NCBI RefSeq assembly: GCF_001686925.1
Contig: NZ_LVEN01000027.1
Location: forward strand, 496,001 to 560,000
Origin: Flavobacterium piscis
Lineage (GTDB): Bacteria; Bacteroidota; Bacteroidia; Flavobacteriales; Flavobacteriaceae
Direction: 5' to 3'
DNA length: 64,000 nucleotides
The notes below the pieces were generated by a model that was not told where the DNA came from, searched no databases, and was given only the letters and a program-made list of their open reading frames with translations. Both the position numbers and the translations under genes were made by a program. Below, one piece after another: positions 50,252-59,910 of the stretch; position 1 is the stretch's first letter, and every line of letters starts with the position of its first letter.

Positions 50252-52144
50252 ATGAAAAATATATACATTAGAGCAATATTCCTTTTTCTGGGACTATTAT
50301 TATCGACTTCATGTTCTGATTATTTAGATAAAGAAAGCGATACCGAACTTACTCTCGATGGCGTTTTTGAGAGTAAAACAAAAACAGAAAACTGGCTGGC
50401 CGGATGCTACTCCAGAATTCCTGATCCTACCTGGGGATATACAAGAAGTTTAGGATGGGAAATTTTAGGAGATGACATGACGCCATCAGAAAGATGGCGC
50501 CAATACGACTGGCAGGTAATACCTTTTGTTCTGGGAGACTGGTCTGTAGGATCACAATGGAGTCCTGGGTATTGGAACAATCTTCCGCAAAGAATAAGAG
50601 AGTGCAACCTGCTTATCAAAAATATTAAACCATTACCGGAACAAAATCTAAATACCGATGAAGTCAGGCTAATGATTGCCGAATGCCGATTTTTAAAAGC
50701 GTATTATTATTCACTTTTAATAAATACTTACGGGCCAATTCCTTTTAGTCCGGATGAAATTACACCCGTAAACTATAATCTTTCAGACTTACAGGTAGGG
50801 CAAACACCATATGATGAAATTGTTGCCTGGATCAGTAAGGAACTAAAAGAGGTTGAAACAATTTTGCCTGCATCGTATTCTGATGGAAGAAAATTTGGTC
50901 GCGCCACCTCTATTATGTGTAAAGCTGTTAGAGCCAGAATGCTGCTTTTTGCAGCAAGTCCGCTTGTAAATGGTAATTCTGATTACTCGAATCATATGAC
51001 CAAAGACGGGAAGGCTTTATTTAATTCTTCTTATGATGCCAACAAATGGAAAATTGCCGCAGATGCCAGTAAAGATTTAATCATGAGCGCAGAAGCAACA
51101 GGCCATAAATTGTATACGGAGATGAATGCTGCCGGAAAAATCGATCCTTTTTTATCGTGTCAGAACCTGCATCTTATCGAAGCCAGCAGAGGAAATACAG
51201 AAGTTTTGTTTGCCCGTCCTAATGTTGATTCTAAAGAATATGACAGACATACAGCGCCAACAGGAGCCGGAGGAGCTGGGGGATATGGCGTAACACAATC
51301 TTTGGTAGATGCATTTTTTACCGCAAACGGTTTACCTATAACCGATTCTAATTCGGGATATGTTGAGACTGGTTTTTCTTCTCAGGATGGTTTCTGGCCG
51401 AACGGACTAACAAAATTTAATGAAGCAAAAGCTCCGGGACTGGTAACTCTTGCAGGTACTTATAACATGTATTGCAACCGCGAACCAAGATTTTATCTGG
51501 CAGTAAATTTTGATGGTGTTTGGTACACTGATGGAGATAATGCAGGAAAAGATAAAGGTAGAAAGCTGGAATTTTTTAATGGAAAAAAAGACAATAACAA
51601 TACACATGATGCTCCGCAAAATGGCTATCTAGCCAGAAAAAGAACCGATCCGACAAGAAACCCAACCATTGGTTATTTTGCACCGCGTCACGGAATTTTA
51701 TACAGATTAGGAGAAGCCTATTTAAACTATGCAGAAGCGCTTAATGAATTTGATCCGGGCAATCCTGAAATCCTGCTTTATGTAAATAAAATTAGAGAAA
51801 GAGCAGGAGTAAGAACGTATACAACCGGAGGAACTGATGACCAGAATATTCATGTAGAAAGCAATCAGGAAAATATTAGAAAGATCATCAGAATGGAGCG
51901 TAGAGTCGAACTTTGTACAGAAGGAATACGTTATGATGATTTAAGAAGATGGAAACTGGCCGAAACAGTTTTAAACGGTCCTTTTTACGGAATGAACTTT
52001 AACGGTAAAAACGCGACTGAATTTTATCAAAGAACAGCGTATCAAAACAGAACATACAGAAAATCTTTTTACTGGTTTCCAATATATCTGGCAGAGATCG
52101 AAAAAAATCCTAACCTAATCCAGGCACCGTTCTGGGACAAATAA
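50252..52144 (+). CDS. SusD/RagB-type glycan-binding lipoprotein
   Basis: A 630-residue surface lipoprotein with a lipobox ending at C21 (LLLSTSCSDYLDKESD). The SusD core is visible in LAGCYSRIPDPTWGYTRSLGWEI, RIRECNLLIKNIK, IAECRFLKAYYYSLLINTYGPIPF and the C-terminal RDDLRRW-like RYDDLRRWKLAETV and FYWFPIYLAEIEKNPNLIQ. YFAPRHGILYRLGEAYLNYAEALNEFDPGN is the TPR-like tract that contacts SusC. It is the classic glycan-capturing type, unlike the SusD-like 2 protein at 27410. It caps the SusC partner upstream; SusE-like follows after 17 bp. Confidence 0.94.
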   Translation: MKNIYIRAIFLFLGLLLSTSCSDYLDKESDTELTLDGVFESKTKTENWLAGCYSRIPDPTWGYTRSLGWEILGDDMTPSERWRQYDWQVIPFVLGDWSVGSQWSPGYWNNLPQRIRECNLLIKNIKPLPEQNLNTDEVRLMIAECRFLKAYYYSLLINTYGPIPFSPDEITPVNYNLSDLQVGQTPYDEIVAWISKELKEVETILPASYSDGRKFGRATSIMCKAVRARMLLFAASPLVNGNSDYSNHMTKDGKALFNSSYDANKWKIAADASKDLIMSAEATGHKLYTEMNAAGKIDPFLSCQNLHLIEASRGNTEVLFARPNVDSKEYDRHTAPTGAGGAGGYGVTQSLVDAFFTANGLPITDSNSGYVETGFSSQDGFWPNGLTKFNEAKAPGLVTLAGTYNMYCNREPRFYLAVNFDGVWYTDGDNAGKDKGRKLEFFNGKKDNNNTHDAPQNGYLARKRTDPTRNPTIGYFAPRHGILYRLGEAYLNYAEALNEFDPGNPEILLYVNKIRERAGVRTYTTGGTDDQNIHVESNQENIRKIIRMERRVELCTEGIRYDDLRRWKLAETVLNGPFYGMNFNGKNATEFYQRTAYQNRTYRKSFYWFPIYLAEIEKNPNLIQAPFWDK

Positions 52145-52161
52145 CTAAAAATCAAAACAAA

Positions 52162-53325
52162 ATGAAAAATATAAAAAATATTATCTCATTTATAATAATG
52201 AGTTTGGTTTTTGTCTCCTGTGAAGACAACGGACTGGAAAATGCAGGATGGCTTAAAGAACCTGATTTTGCCAATCCTTTAACGATGACTCTTTCGGGTA
52301 AAGAAATTGTATTGGTTAAAGAAAATGCAGCAGCAAATGCAATCACTTTTACATGGACAAAAGGAAATGACAGAGGAGCCGGAACGACCTTAACCTACTT
52401 TTTTCGAATGGATCTTGTAGGCAATAATTTTGGTGAAGGTGCAGCGCCGGGAACCAGCACAACAATTACAGAGCAAATTCCGGATGGTGTTTTTACGAAA
52501 TCGTATACCGTAGGAGAGTTAAACGCTTTGTTGCTTAAAAACTTCAAACGTCCCGGGGATGTTATCACAAATCTTGAAGTGCAAATAATAGCAAGAGTAG
52601 ATAATACCGCACAATACCAATTACCGGAAGTATCAACAACGAGTTTTGCTGTTACAAGTTATAGTCCGGGGCCATTACCGCTCTTTATGGTTGGTGATGC
52701 CATAAGTGGCGGCTGGGATTACAGTGCAGGAAAAATGCTGCCAGAAAAAACAGAGAGAACGATCTATAATTTTATTGGAAGTTTTACCACTGGTTCATTC
52801 AAAGTTATCGAAAAGCCCGGAAGCGATTTACCGTCTTACGATCCTGTAGAGGGAAATAAAATTATTTACAACGAGACGAATCCAAAAACAGACGATAATG
52901 TTTTTAAAGTAGCCGAAGCAGGCCGTCATTCCTTTTATTTGGATATCGATCAGAAAATCTATGCTTTTGGTTATGTGCCGTATGAAAATGTTTATATGGT
53001 AGGAAATGCGATCACAGGTATAGGATGGGATATCGGGAAAGCCAAGCCAATGATATGGGATGCTAAAAATCCTGAAGTATTTACTTTTAAAGGACAATTT
53101 GATGCAGGCGAATTTAAACTTGCTTTAGATCTGGGCAACTGGGGCGGCAGGTTCTTAATGCCTGCTGCAAACGGTACTGTAATTAAAGGCGAAGCGTCTG
53201 ATAACAAGACAATACAATTAATGCCAAACGGTCAGCCGGATAATAAATGGGTTATTGAAACAGGAGGACAATATGAACTTACTGTTAATCCTGCAAAAAT
53301 GACAATTGTATTAAAGAAACTGTAA
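52162..53325 (+). CDS. SusE/SusF-like surface glycan-binding lipoprotein
   Basis: A 387-residue lipoprotein with lipobox Cys at C20 (LVFVSCEDNG). The N-terminal Ig-like SusE domain (LSGKEIVLVKENAAANAITFTWTKGND, about 45-175) is followed by two starch-SusE/F-like carbohydrate-binding units (about 180-280 and 285-387). Each starts with a repeated FMVGDAISGGWDYSAGK / YMVGNAITGIGWDIGKAKPM segment, so the domain is duplicated. Such proteins hold glycan at the cell surface next to SusD. Third gene of the SusC-SusD-SusE operon, ending near a hairpin at 53348. Confidence 0.85.
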   Translation: MKNIKNIISFIIMSLVFVSCEDNGLENAGWLKEPDFANPLTMTLSGKEIVLVKENAAANAITFTWTKGNDRGAGTTLTYFFRMDLVGNNFGEGAAPGTSTTITEQIPDGVFTKSYTVGELNALLLKNFKRPGDVITNLEVQIIARVDNTAQYQLPEVSTTSFAVTSYSPGPLPLFMVGDAISGGWDYSAGKMLPEKTERTIYNFIGSFTTGSFKVIEKPGSDLPSYDPVEGNKIIYNETNPKTDDNVFKVAEAGRHSFYLDIDQKIYAFGYVPYENVYMVGNAITGIGWDIGKAKPMIWDAKNPEVFTFKGQFDAGEFKLALDLGNWGGRFLMPAANGTVIKGEASDNKTIQLMPNGQPDNKWVIETGGQYELTVNPAKMTIVLKKL

Positions 53326-53347
53326 TTGTTTTTATAATGAGAAAGAC

Positions 53348-53391
53348 AAAACTTTTCAATCATTTAGTATTGGAAAGTTTTGGATTTTTTT
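53348..53391 (+). terminator. Probable terminator after SusE
   Basis: AAAACTTTTCAAT / ATTGGAAAGTTTT stem (one G-T pair) followed by GGATTTTTTT; the T-run is offset by three bases, so strength is uncertain. It would separate SusCDE from the GH43 gene at 53466. Confidence 0.55.
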
Positions 53392-53465
53392 CTTCCATTA
53401 GAAGCTTGCTTTCTAAACAAAAATTACAAAGCGATTATTAAAAATAAGATTAAAAACCACAAATT

Positions 53466-55589
53466 ATGATACAAATTAAAAGGCATAGTTATACTCTCAG
53501 GAATCAGTTGAGATTGCGTTTTGCAGTATTTTTAATGTTTATAGGTTTAGCCGTTCCTGCACAGGCACAGCTTAGTGGTAATCCTTTGTTTACCGGCGCA
53601 GATCCTGAAATTCATTACTTTAACAACAAATATTACATTTATACGACAGCCATTTACGGCACACAGTTTCACGCCTATTCTTCAAATGATCTTACCAATT
53701 GGCACGACGAAGGTCTTATTTTCGATCTTTTTCCCGATAGTCCATGGTCGCAATATAATGGCTGGGCGCCGGCAGTTGTTTTTCGAAACAATAAATATTA
53801 CTTTTATTATACCGCCGAAACCAAAATAGGAGTAGCCGTTGGTAATACACCCATTGGCCCTTTTACAGATATTGGCGCACCGCTTATAGCAACAGATCCT
53901 TATACAGATGATATTATCGATGCCAACGTTTTTATTGATGACGACGGGCAAATCTATATTTATTATGGAGGATCAGGCAAAAGCCGAATGGTCGTACGCA
54001 AATTAAATCCGGATATGATTTCACTGGCTACCGGACCTACAGATATAACACCACAAAATTATACCGAAGCACCTTATATGGTAAAGCGTAAAGGCATTTA
54101 TTATATGACGTATTCTAACGGATCCTGGTTTAATGATACGTATAACGTACAATATTCCACTTCAAATTCTCCTCTGGGACCATGGACATACAGAGGAAAA
54201 ATATTAAGTTCTAATGCCGAAGACAAAGGTCCCGGACATCACGGAGTATTAAAAATGGGCAATTGCGATGAATATTATATCATTTACCATCGATATGAAA
54301 ATGGCACTTCGGGAGACAGGAAAATTGCCATTGACAGAATGTATTTTAATGCAGCAGATTTAATTGAGCCTGTTAATATGACCAATTACGGTGTTGCTCC
54401 CAGAATACCGGATCAATCTTGTCCTACACAAAGTATCGTTTCTGGAGGTATTTATAAATTAACCCATAAAGGAACCAATCAATGCCTGGATGTTTTGAAT
54501 AACGCAAGTCAGTCAGGAACAAACGTACAGCAAAGTACAGACAACGGCAGTGATGCGCAGCGATGGGTGGTAACACTCGAAGCAGATGGATTTTATAAAC
54601 TCACCCACAAAGGAACGAATCAATGCCTGGATGTTTTTCAAAACAGCAGCGTTCAGGGAGCTAATGTCCAGCAGTCGGCAGATAGTGGTAATGATGCACA
54701 ACGCTGGAAAATAGAAATGATGTCAGATGGTTATGCTAAACTCACCCACAAAGGAACCACTCAGTGTCTCGATGTAGACAATAACAGCAGTCAGTCAGGT
54801 GCCAATGTACAACAATGGGCAGATTTAGGAACAGATGCCCAAAGATGGAAAATGGATCTTATTGAAGTGCCAATTGTCTCCGGAGGAATTTACAAACTCA
54901 CTCATAAAGGAACAAACCAATGTCTTGATGTAAGTGATGCAAGTACGCAGCAAGGCGCGAATGTGCAGCAATATACAAGTAACAACAGCGATGCGCAGCG
55001 TTGGGTGATTACAAAAGAATCTGATGGTTTTTATAAATTAACGCATAGAGGAACCAATCAATGTCTGGATGTGGATAATAATAGCAGTCAGGCTGGAGCC
55101 AATGTACAACAATGGGCAGATTTAGGAACAGATGCCCAAAGATGGAAAATTGAATTGATGAGTGACGGTTATTTTAAACTGACACACAAAAACACCAATT
55201 TGTGTCTTGATGTAGCAAATAATTCGGCAGAACCAAGAACAAATGTACAGCAGTGGACCGATAACGCCAACGATGCACAACGATGGAAACTCGATTTAGT
55301 AAAACCGATAACCACTTTGGGAACTGCAAAATTTGCGAATTCAGCATTAAATAGCGAAGGTGTTACAGCTGTTTTAAATGTATATCCAAATCCGGTCGGG
55401 AATACACTTTCTTTTACTTCAGAAATGACAAACATTCAGATTCGTGTTTTTTCTGAAACAGGAAGTTTAGTGAAGGAGCAAATACTAAAAAATAACAGTT
55501 TAGATGTTTCGGGTTTAGCAACGGGAATTTATTTTGCTGTTTTTGAAAAAGACGGAACAAAAATGACCAAAAGATTTATTAAAAAATAA
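53466..55589 (+). CDS. GH43 enzyme with six ricin-type repeats and T9SS sorting domain
   Basis: A 707-residue secreted protein. After a long signal peptide (ending VPAQAQ) comes a GH43 propeller (about 38-310): base Asp in TGADPEIHYF, pKa Asp in IIDANVFIDDDGQIYIYYGG, acid Glu in YTEAPYMVKRKGIYYM. Six tandem units of about 46 residues follow (about 325-615), each with YKLTHKGTNQCLDV and DAQRW, forming two CBM13/ricin beta-trefoils of three repeats. The C-terminus (about 635-707) is a type A T9SS sorting domain: LNVYPNPVGNTLSF, ...GLATGIYFAVFEKDGTKMTKRFIKK. The enzyme is thus delivered to the cell surface and bound to galactose-like or other sugars by its trefoils. It is the only T9SS substrate seen here. 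Confidence 0.9.
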   Translation: MIQIKRHSYTLRNQLRLRFAVFLMFIGLAVPAQAQLSGNPLFTGADPEIHYFNNKYYIYTTAIYGTQFHAYSSNDLTNWHDEGLIFDLFPDSPWSQYNGWAPAVVFRNNKYYFYYTAETKIGVAVGNTPIGPFTDIGAPLIATDPYTDDIIDANVFIDDDGQIYIYYGGSGKSRMVVRKLNPDMISLATGPTDITPQNYTEAPYMVKRKGIYYMTYSNGSWFNDTYNVQYSTSNSPLGPWTYRGKILSSNAEDKGPGHHGVLKMGNCDEYYIIYHRYENGTSGDRKIAIDRMYFNAADLIEPVNMTNYGVAPRIPDQSCPTQSIVSGGIYKLTHKGTNQCLDVLNNASQSGTNVQQSTDNGSDAQRWVVTLEADGFYKLTHKGTNQCLDVFQNSSVQGANVQQSADSGNDAQRWKIEMMSDGYAKLTHKGTTQCLDVDNNSSQSGANVQQWADLGTDAQRWKMDLIEVPIVSGGIYKLTHKGTNQCLDVSDASTQQGANVQQYTSNNSDAQRWVITKESDGFYKLTHRGTNQCLDVDNNSSQAGANVQQWADLGTDAQRWKIELMSDGYFKLTHKNTNLCLDVANNSAEPRTNVQQWTDNANDAQRWKLDLVKPITTLGTAKFANSALNSEGVTAVLNVYPNPVGNTLSFTSEMTNIQIRVFSETGSLVKEQILKNNSLDVSGLATGIYFAVFEKDGTKMTKRFIKK
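54801..55150. repeat. Two exact 53-bp copies in the ricin-repeat region
   Basis: 54801-54853 and 55098-55150 are identical over 53 bp, encoding ANVQQWADLGTDAQRWK. They are repeats 3 and 5 of the six trefoil units; the others are diverged in DNA, so these two were copied or converted recently. Confidence 0.85.
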
Positions 55590-55700
55590 AAGCAGAATAA
55601 GCATAAATACTTTCAATAAAATCATTCAGATTACATAAATTCATTGGTTTTAATGACAGCATTGAAAGTATTTATTTTAAGATTAATTTTAAAAGAGAAT

Positions 55701-58700
55701 ATGAAAACAAAAAAACTTTTAGTTACCATTTTTTGTCTCGCTTCTACAGTTTTAATGGCTCAGGAATACCAACCTGAAGCCAATCCAAAAGCAGTGGTAG
55801 TGTCAGGCAATGCCAGATTTACGGTGCTTTCGCCTCGTGTAATACGTATGGAATGGAGTTCAGATGGTAAGTTTACAGACAACGCTTCGCTAACATTTGT
55901 AAACAGAAACCTTCCGGTACCCAAGTTCACAAAAAAAGAGTCTAAAGGCGAACTGCAAATTGTAACTGATGTCTTAAAACTTAAATTTAAAACAGGTCAG
56001 GGTAAGTTTACCGATAAAAACTTAAGTGTCGATTTTATGGTGAACGGAAAAACGACTTCCTGGAAACCCGGATTGGCTAACACAAAAAACTTATTAGGAA
56101 CAACCCGAACTCTTGATGGAGTTGACGGACCCGCGAAAGAACTGGAAAAAGGAATCATTTCCCGTGATGGCTGGTATTTGATAGACGACAGCGAACGCCC
56201 TCTTTTTGATAATTCAGACTGGCCTTGGGTAATGGCACGTCCCGGAGATAAACCTCAGGATTTATACTTATTTGCCTACGATTCTGATTATAAAACAGCC
56301 TTAAAAGATTATACTGATATTGCAGGTAAAATAGCCATGCCGCCACGATTTGCTTTTGGTGCCTGGTGGTCACGCTACAGAGAATATTCGGATACTGAAT
56401 TTCGCGATCTTGTTGGCGAATTCAAAATGCATGACGTTCCTCTTGATGTATTTGTAATCGATATGGACTGGCACATAAAATCATTGCCGGAATTCTTCAA
56501 AAACGGACAAAGACAAAGAGATCAGGCTGGGGAAGATGCCGGATGGACGGGTTTTACATGGAATAAAAACTTGTTTCCTTCTCCTGAAAAATTCTTAAAA
56601 TGGACAGATGAACAACATCTTAAAACTTGTCTTAATCTGCATCCTGCTTCGGGAATACAGCCTTTTGAAGAAGTATATCCTGAAATGGCAAAAGCAATGG
56701 GAATTGATCCGGCGACAAAAAAATATGTACCTTTTGATATTACCGATAAAAAGTTTGCTACAAATTATATGAATCTGGTATTGCATCCTATAGAAAAAGC
56801 AGGAGTAGATTTCTGGTGGCTTGACTGGCAACAATGGGGAAGTACCAATATTCCCGGAGTTAATCCTACCATTTATTTAAATTACGTGCATTACAGCGAT
56901 ATGGAGCGCCAAAACAAAGTACGTCCGCTTATTTTTCATCGTTGGGGAGGACTTGGCAATCACAGATACCAAATCGGGTTTTCAGGTGATACGCACGTAT
57001 CCTGGGAATCATTGAATTATCAGCCTTATTTTACGGCAACTGCTGCCAACGTAGGATTTGGTTATTGGAGCCACGATATTGGCGGTCATCAGGGCGATGC
57101 CGGAACTGCCGAACTGTATACAAGATGGATTCAGTGGGGTGTTTTTAGTCCAATTTTTAGAACGCACGCTACCGCTGCACCACAACACGAAAGACGTATT
57201 TGGGCATACCCGCTTGATAATTTCCTGATCATGCGAGAAGCTTATCTTACGAGATATTCTTTGGTGCCGTATTTGTATAATGAAGCACGTAATACTTATG
57301 AAACAGGCGTTTCTACCGTTCACCCCATGTATTACGATTATCCGAAAGAAGAAAATGCCTATTCTATACCTAACCAATATATGTTTGGTCGCGACATGAT
57401 TGTAAATACTATAACAAAACCTATTGAAAAAGGAAATATTGCCGTACAACACGAAACCTGGTTACCGGAAGGAAAATGGTACGAAACCAGCACAGGAAGT
57501 ATCATAAAAGGCGGTAAAAAAATCACAATGCCATTTACTTTAGGTGATATTCCTGTTTTTGTAAAAGAAGGAGCAATTATTCCGATGCAGCCAAAAGTAC
57601 AAAGAACAGACGAAAAGCCTTTAAATCCGTTGATTCTTTCCTTTTATCCGGGTAAAAAAGGCACTCTAAAATTGTATGAAGATGAAGGAAATAATAACAA
57701 TTTTAAGAAAAATGCTTTTACTTTTACAACCATTACTTCAGCACAATCCGGTAATAAAACGAATATTGCAATAGGAGCAGCAGAGGGTTCATTCCCGGGA
57801 ATGTTAACTTCAAGAGGGTACGAACTTCGTTTTCCTTGCTCTTTTCCGCCAACAGCTGTAACTGTAAACGGGCAAAATATTCCTTATAGTGCAGAGGCTA
57901 AAGCGGGAAGCTGGTCGTACGCCGGAAATGATTTCGAAACACATATATATGTATCAGAATTACCAACCAATAAAACCATTTTGGTTGAGGTACAATTTCC
58001 TGATTACGATCAACAGCTTTTGTCAGGTAAAAAAGGACAAATTAAATACATGAAAAATTTCGAAGCTTTCCGTTTATTACATGATTGGAATGACGGTTTG
58101 CATAGCCCTTTCGAAATAATGTCGCTTTCTCAATTTGGTCAAAGTCTGGAATACAACATTACAACTATTAAAAAAGAAATCGACGGATTTGGAGATCGCT
58201 GGAACAATGCACTCCTGACAATTCAGTCGGTTAGTGAAGCAAATAAAGCCTACAAACCGTATTATGAATTGCTTAAAACTTACGGAAGTATTGCAGAAAG
58301 ACCAGATTTTAAGGAAGAAACAGAGTTGAAATCTGATACCAAAGCACAAGTTGAGTTTGTACAAAAAGGTTCCGATAAAATATATTACACAACAGATGGT
58401 TCAGTTCCAACACGCAATTCGCAATTGTACACAAAACCGTTTGAAGTTACAGTACCTGCGCGCGTAAATGCTATTGCATGTCTTGCGGGCGAAGGGTCTA
58501 GCAGTTCTGTTATTTCAAAAATATTTTACAATAAAAAAACAGGATTAAATTACAGTCTTTATAAAGGAAAATGGAGTAAAATGCCTGATTTTAGTACATT
58601 AACTCCGGTTGATAAAGGATTTGCACCGGATTTTGATTTAAACAAAATCAAACATGATGCTAATAATTACGGTTTGGTTTATAATGGTTTCATTAATATT

Positions 58701-58946
58701 CCGGCCGATGGAACATATACTTTTTACATCGCATCAGATGATGGCAGTAAATTGTACATCAACAATCAACTGCTAATTGATAACGACGGATTGCATGGTT
58801 TTGATGAAAAGAAATCTGAAATAACATTGAAAAAAGGACTTCTGCCAATTCGACTAGAATATTTTCAGGAAAGTTATGGCGAAGGTCTTTCTGTTGAGTT
58901 TTCATCAGAGAAAATGGCCAGAACCAGTCTTTTTCCTTCGATTTAA
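55701..58946 (+). CDS. GH31 enzyme with chitobiase-type and PA14 C-terminal domains
   Basis: A 1081-residue secreted enzyme, read from the ATG at 55701 (MKTKKLLVTIFCLASTVLMAQ); an earlier in-frame ATG at 55644 adds 19 residues before the signal. N-terminal GH31 sandwich (about 25-225) and TIM barrel with the nucleophile D375 (FWWLDWQQWG) and acid/base D430 (GFSGDTHVSW), plus YWSHDIGGHQG. Next come a DUF5110-like sheet, a chitobiase/hexosaminidase C-terminal-type unit (IYYTTDGSVPTRNSQLYTKPFEV) and a PA14-like carbohydrate-binding domain at the end (about 950-1081: YNGFINIPADGTYTFYIASDDGSKLYINNQLLIDNDG). This modular GH31 type is found with alpha-xylosidases and alpha-galactosidases/N-acetylgalactosaminidases, so substrate is open. 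Confidence 0.87.
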   Translation: MKTKKLLVTIFCLASTVLMAQEYQPEANPKAVVVSGNARFTVLSPRVIRMEWSSDGKFTDNASLTFVNRNLPVPKFTKKESKGELQIVTDVLKLKFKTGQGKFTDKNLSVDFMVNGKTTSWKPGLANTKNLLGTTRTLDGVDGPAKELEKGIISRDGWYLIDDSERPLFDNSDWPWVMARPGDKPQDLYLFAYDSDYKTALKDYTDIAGKIAMPPRFAFGAWWSRYREYSDTEFRDLVGEFKMHDVPLDVFVIDMDWHIKSLPEFFKNGQRQRDQAGEDAGWTGFTWNKNLFPSPEKFLKWTDEQHLKTCLNLHPASGIQPFEEVYPEMAKAMGIDPATKKYVPFDITDKKFATNYMNLVLHPIEKAGVDFWWLDWQQWGSTNIPGVNPTIYLNYVHYSDMERQNKVRPLIFHRWGGLGNHRYQIGFSGDTHVSWESLNYQPYFTATAANVGFGYWSHDIGGHQGDAGTAELYTRWIQWGVFSPIFRTHATAAPQHERRIWAYPLDNFLIMREAYLTRYSLVPYLYNEARNTYETGVSTVHPMYYDYPKEENAYSIPNQYMFGRDMIVNTITKPIEKGNIAVQHETWLPEGKWYETSTGSIIKGGKKITMPFTLGDIPVFVKEGAIIPMQPKVQRTDEKPLNPLILSFYPGKKGTLKLYEDEGNNNNFKKNAFTFTTITSAQSGNKTNIAIGAAEGSFPGMLTSRGYELRFPCSFPPTAVTVNGQNIPYSAEAKAGSWSYAGNDFETHIYVSELPTNKTILVEVQFPDYDQQLLSGKKGQIKYMKNFEAFRLLHDWNDGLHSPFEIMSLSQFGQSLEYNITTIKKEIDGFGDRWNNALLTIQSVSEANKAYKPYYELLKTYGSIAERPDFKEETELKSDTKAQVEFVQKGSDKIYYTTDGSVPTRNSQLYTKPFEVTVPARVNAIACLAGEGSSSSVISKIFYNKKTGLNYSLYKGKWSKMPDFSTLTPVDKGFAPDFDLNKIKHDANNYGLVYNGFINIPADGTYTFYIASDDGSKLYINNQLLIDNDGLHGFDEKKSEITLKKGLLPIRLEYFQESYGEGLSVEFSSEKMARTSLFPSI

Positions 58947-58973
58947 TTTGGTGTTTTTTTTAGTTTAATTATA

Positions 58974-59010
58974 AAAATAAGGATGGGTTTTGGCTCATCC
59001 TTATTTTATG
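58974..59010 (+). terminator. Intrinsic terminator after GH31
   Basis: 12-bp perfect stem AAAATAAGGATG / CATCCTTATTTT with a 10-base loop, 28 bp after the GH31 stop. The stem end supplies the T-rich tail. Confidence 0.75.
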
Positions 59011-59174
59011 TTTTAAAGCCATTTAAATATTATAGGCGAATAAGCAGCTTTTTGCTAATTTTACTCGGAACGGATATTCAATTTATATCTAAAATGAACC
59101 ATAACAAAACAACCATGAATTTACTGATCGAATTAAAAAATGAGTTTCAGTAAGTTTATACTAAATAGTAAAAA

Positions 59175-59855
59175 ATGAAAAAAGTAATAATTGCAGTAGT
59201 GATTTTGTTTGCAGCACAAACGATTCAGGCACAGAAAGGTTTTAAACCTCTTTTTGATGGAAAAACAACAAAAGGCTGGCATTCTTACGGTAAAAATTTC
59301 GCCGGAGCAGGATGGAAGGCAGAAAATGGCGTATTGCATTTTGATCCCGATGCAGCAAAAGACGGACAAGGTGGAGATTTAGTAACCAATGTCGAATATG
59401 CAAATTTTCATTTAAAATTAGACTGGAAAATCGCTCCCAATGGCAATAGCGGCATTCTTTTTTATGTAAATGAAGATGCTGCAAAATATCCCAATACTTT
59501 TAGTACAGGCCTTGAAATGCAGGTTTTGGACAATGATGGTCACCCTGACGGAAAAATTACAAAACATCGTGCGGGAGATTTATACGATTTAATTCAAAGC
59601 AAATCAGAACCTGTAAAACCAGTTGGAGAATGGAATTCAGCCGAAATTATCAGCAAAAACGGAAAATTAACTCTTATTTTAAACGGAGTCGTAGTCGTTG
59701 AAACCGTACTTTGGGATGATAATTTTAAAAAATTAATTGATGGAAGTAAATTTGCGACCTGGCCTGGTTTCGGAACATTCAAAAAAGGAAAAATAGCGCT
59801 GCAGGATCACGGAAATAGTGTGTGGTATCGCAATATTGTATTAAAACAATTATAA
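59175..59855 (+). CDS. DUF1080 (3-keto-disaccharide hydrolase domain) protein
   Basis: A 226-residue secreted protein with a signal peptide (MKKVIIAVVILFAAQTIQAQ) followed by one DUF1080 lectin-like beta-sandwich: GFKPLFDGKTTKGWHSYG, GDLVTNVEYANFHLKLDWKIAPNGNSGILFYVNED, TGLEMQVLDNDGHPDGK, HRAGDLYDLI, GEWNSAEIISKNGKLTLILNG and GKIALQDHGNSVWYRNI. The DGHPDG and HRAGDLYD segments are the conserved, likely functional part. Family members remove 3-ketosugar units after oxidation by a dehydrogenase partner. No oxidoreductase of that kind lies next to it. It comes after the GH31 terminator but belongs to the same block. Confidence 0.85.
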   Translation: MKKVIIAVVILFAAQTIQAQKGFKPLFDGKTTKGWHSYGKNFAGAGWKAENGVLHFDPDAAKDGQGGDLVTNVEYANFHLKLDWKIAPNGNSGILFYVNEDAAKYPNTFSTGLEMQVLDNDGHPDGKITKHRAGDLYDLIQSKSEPVKPVGEWNSAEIISKNGKLTLILNGVVVVETVLWDDNFKKLIDGSKFATWPGFGTFKKGKIALQDHGNSVWYRNIVLKQL

Positions 59856-59910
59856 GGAAAGAACCGGGAAAATTTATTTCTGATGTAAGTATAACGCAAT
59901 CCAATAAATA

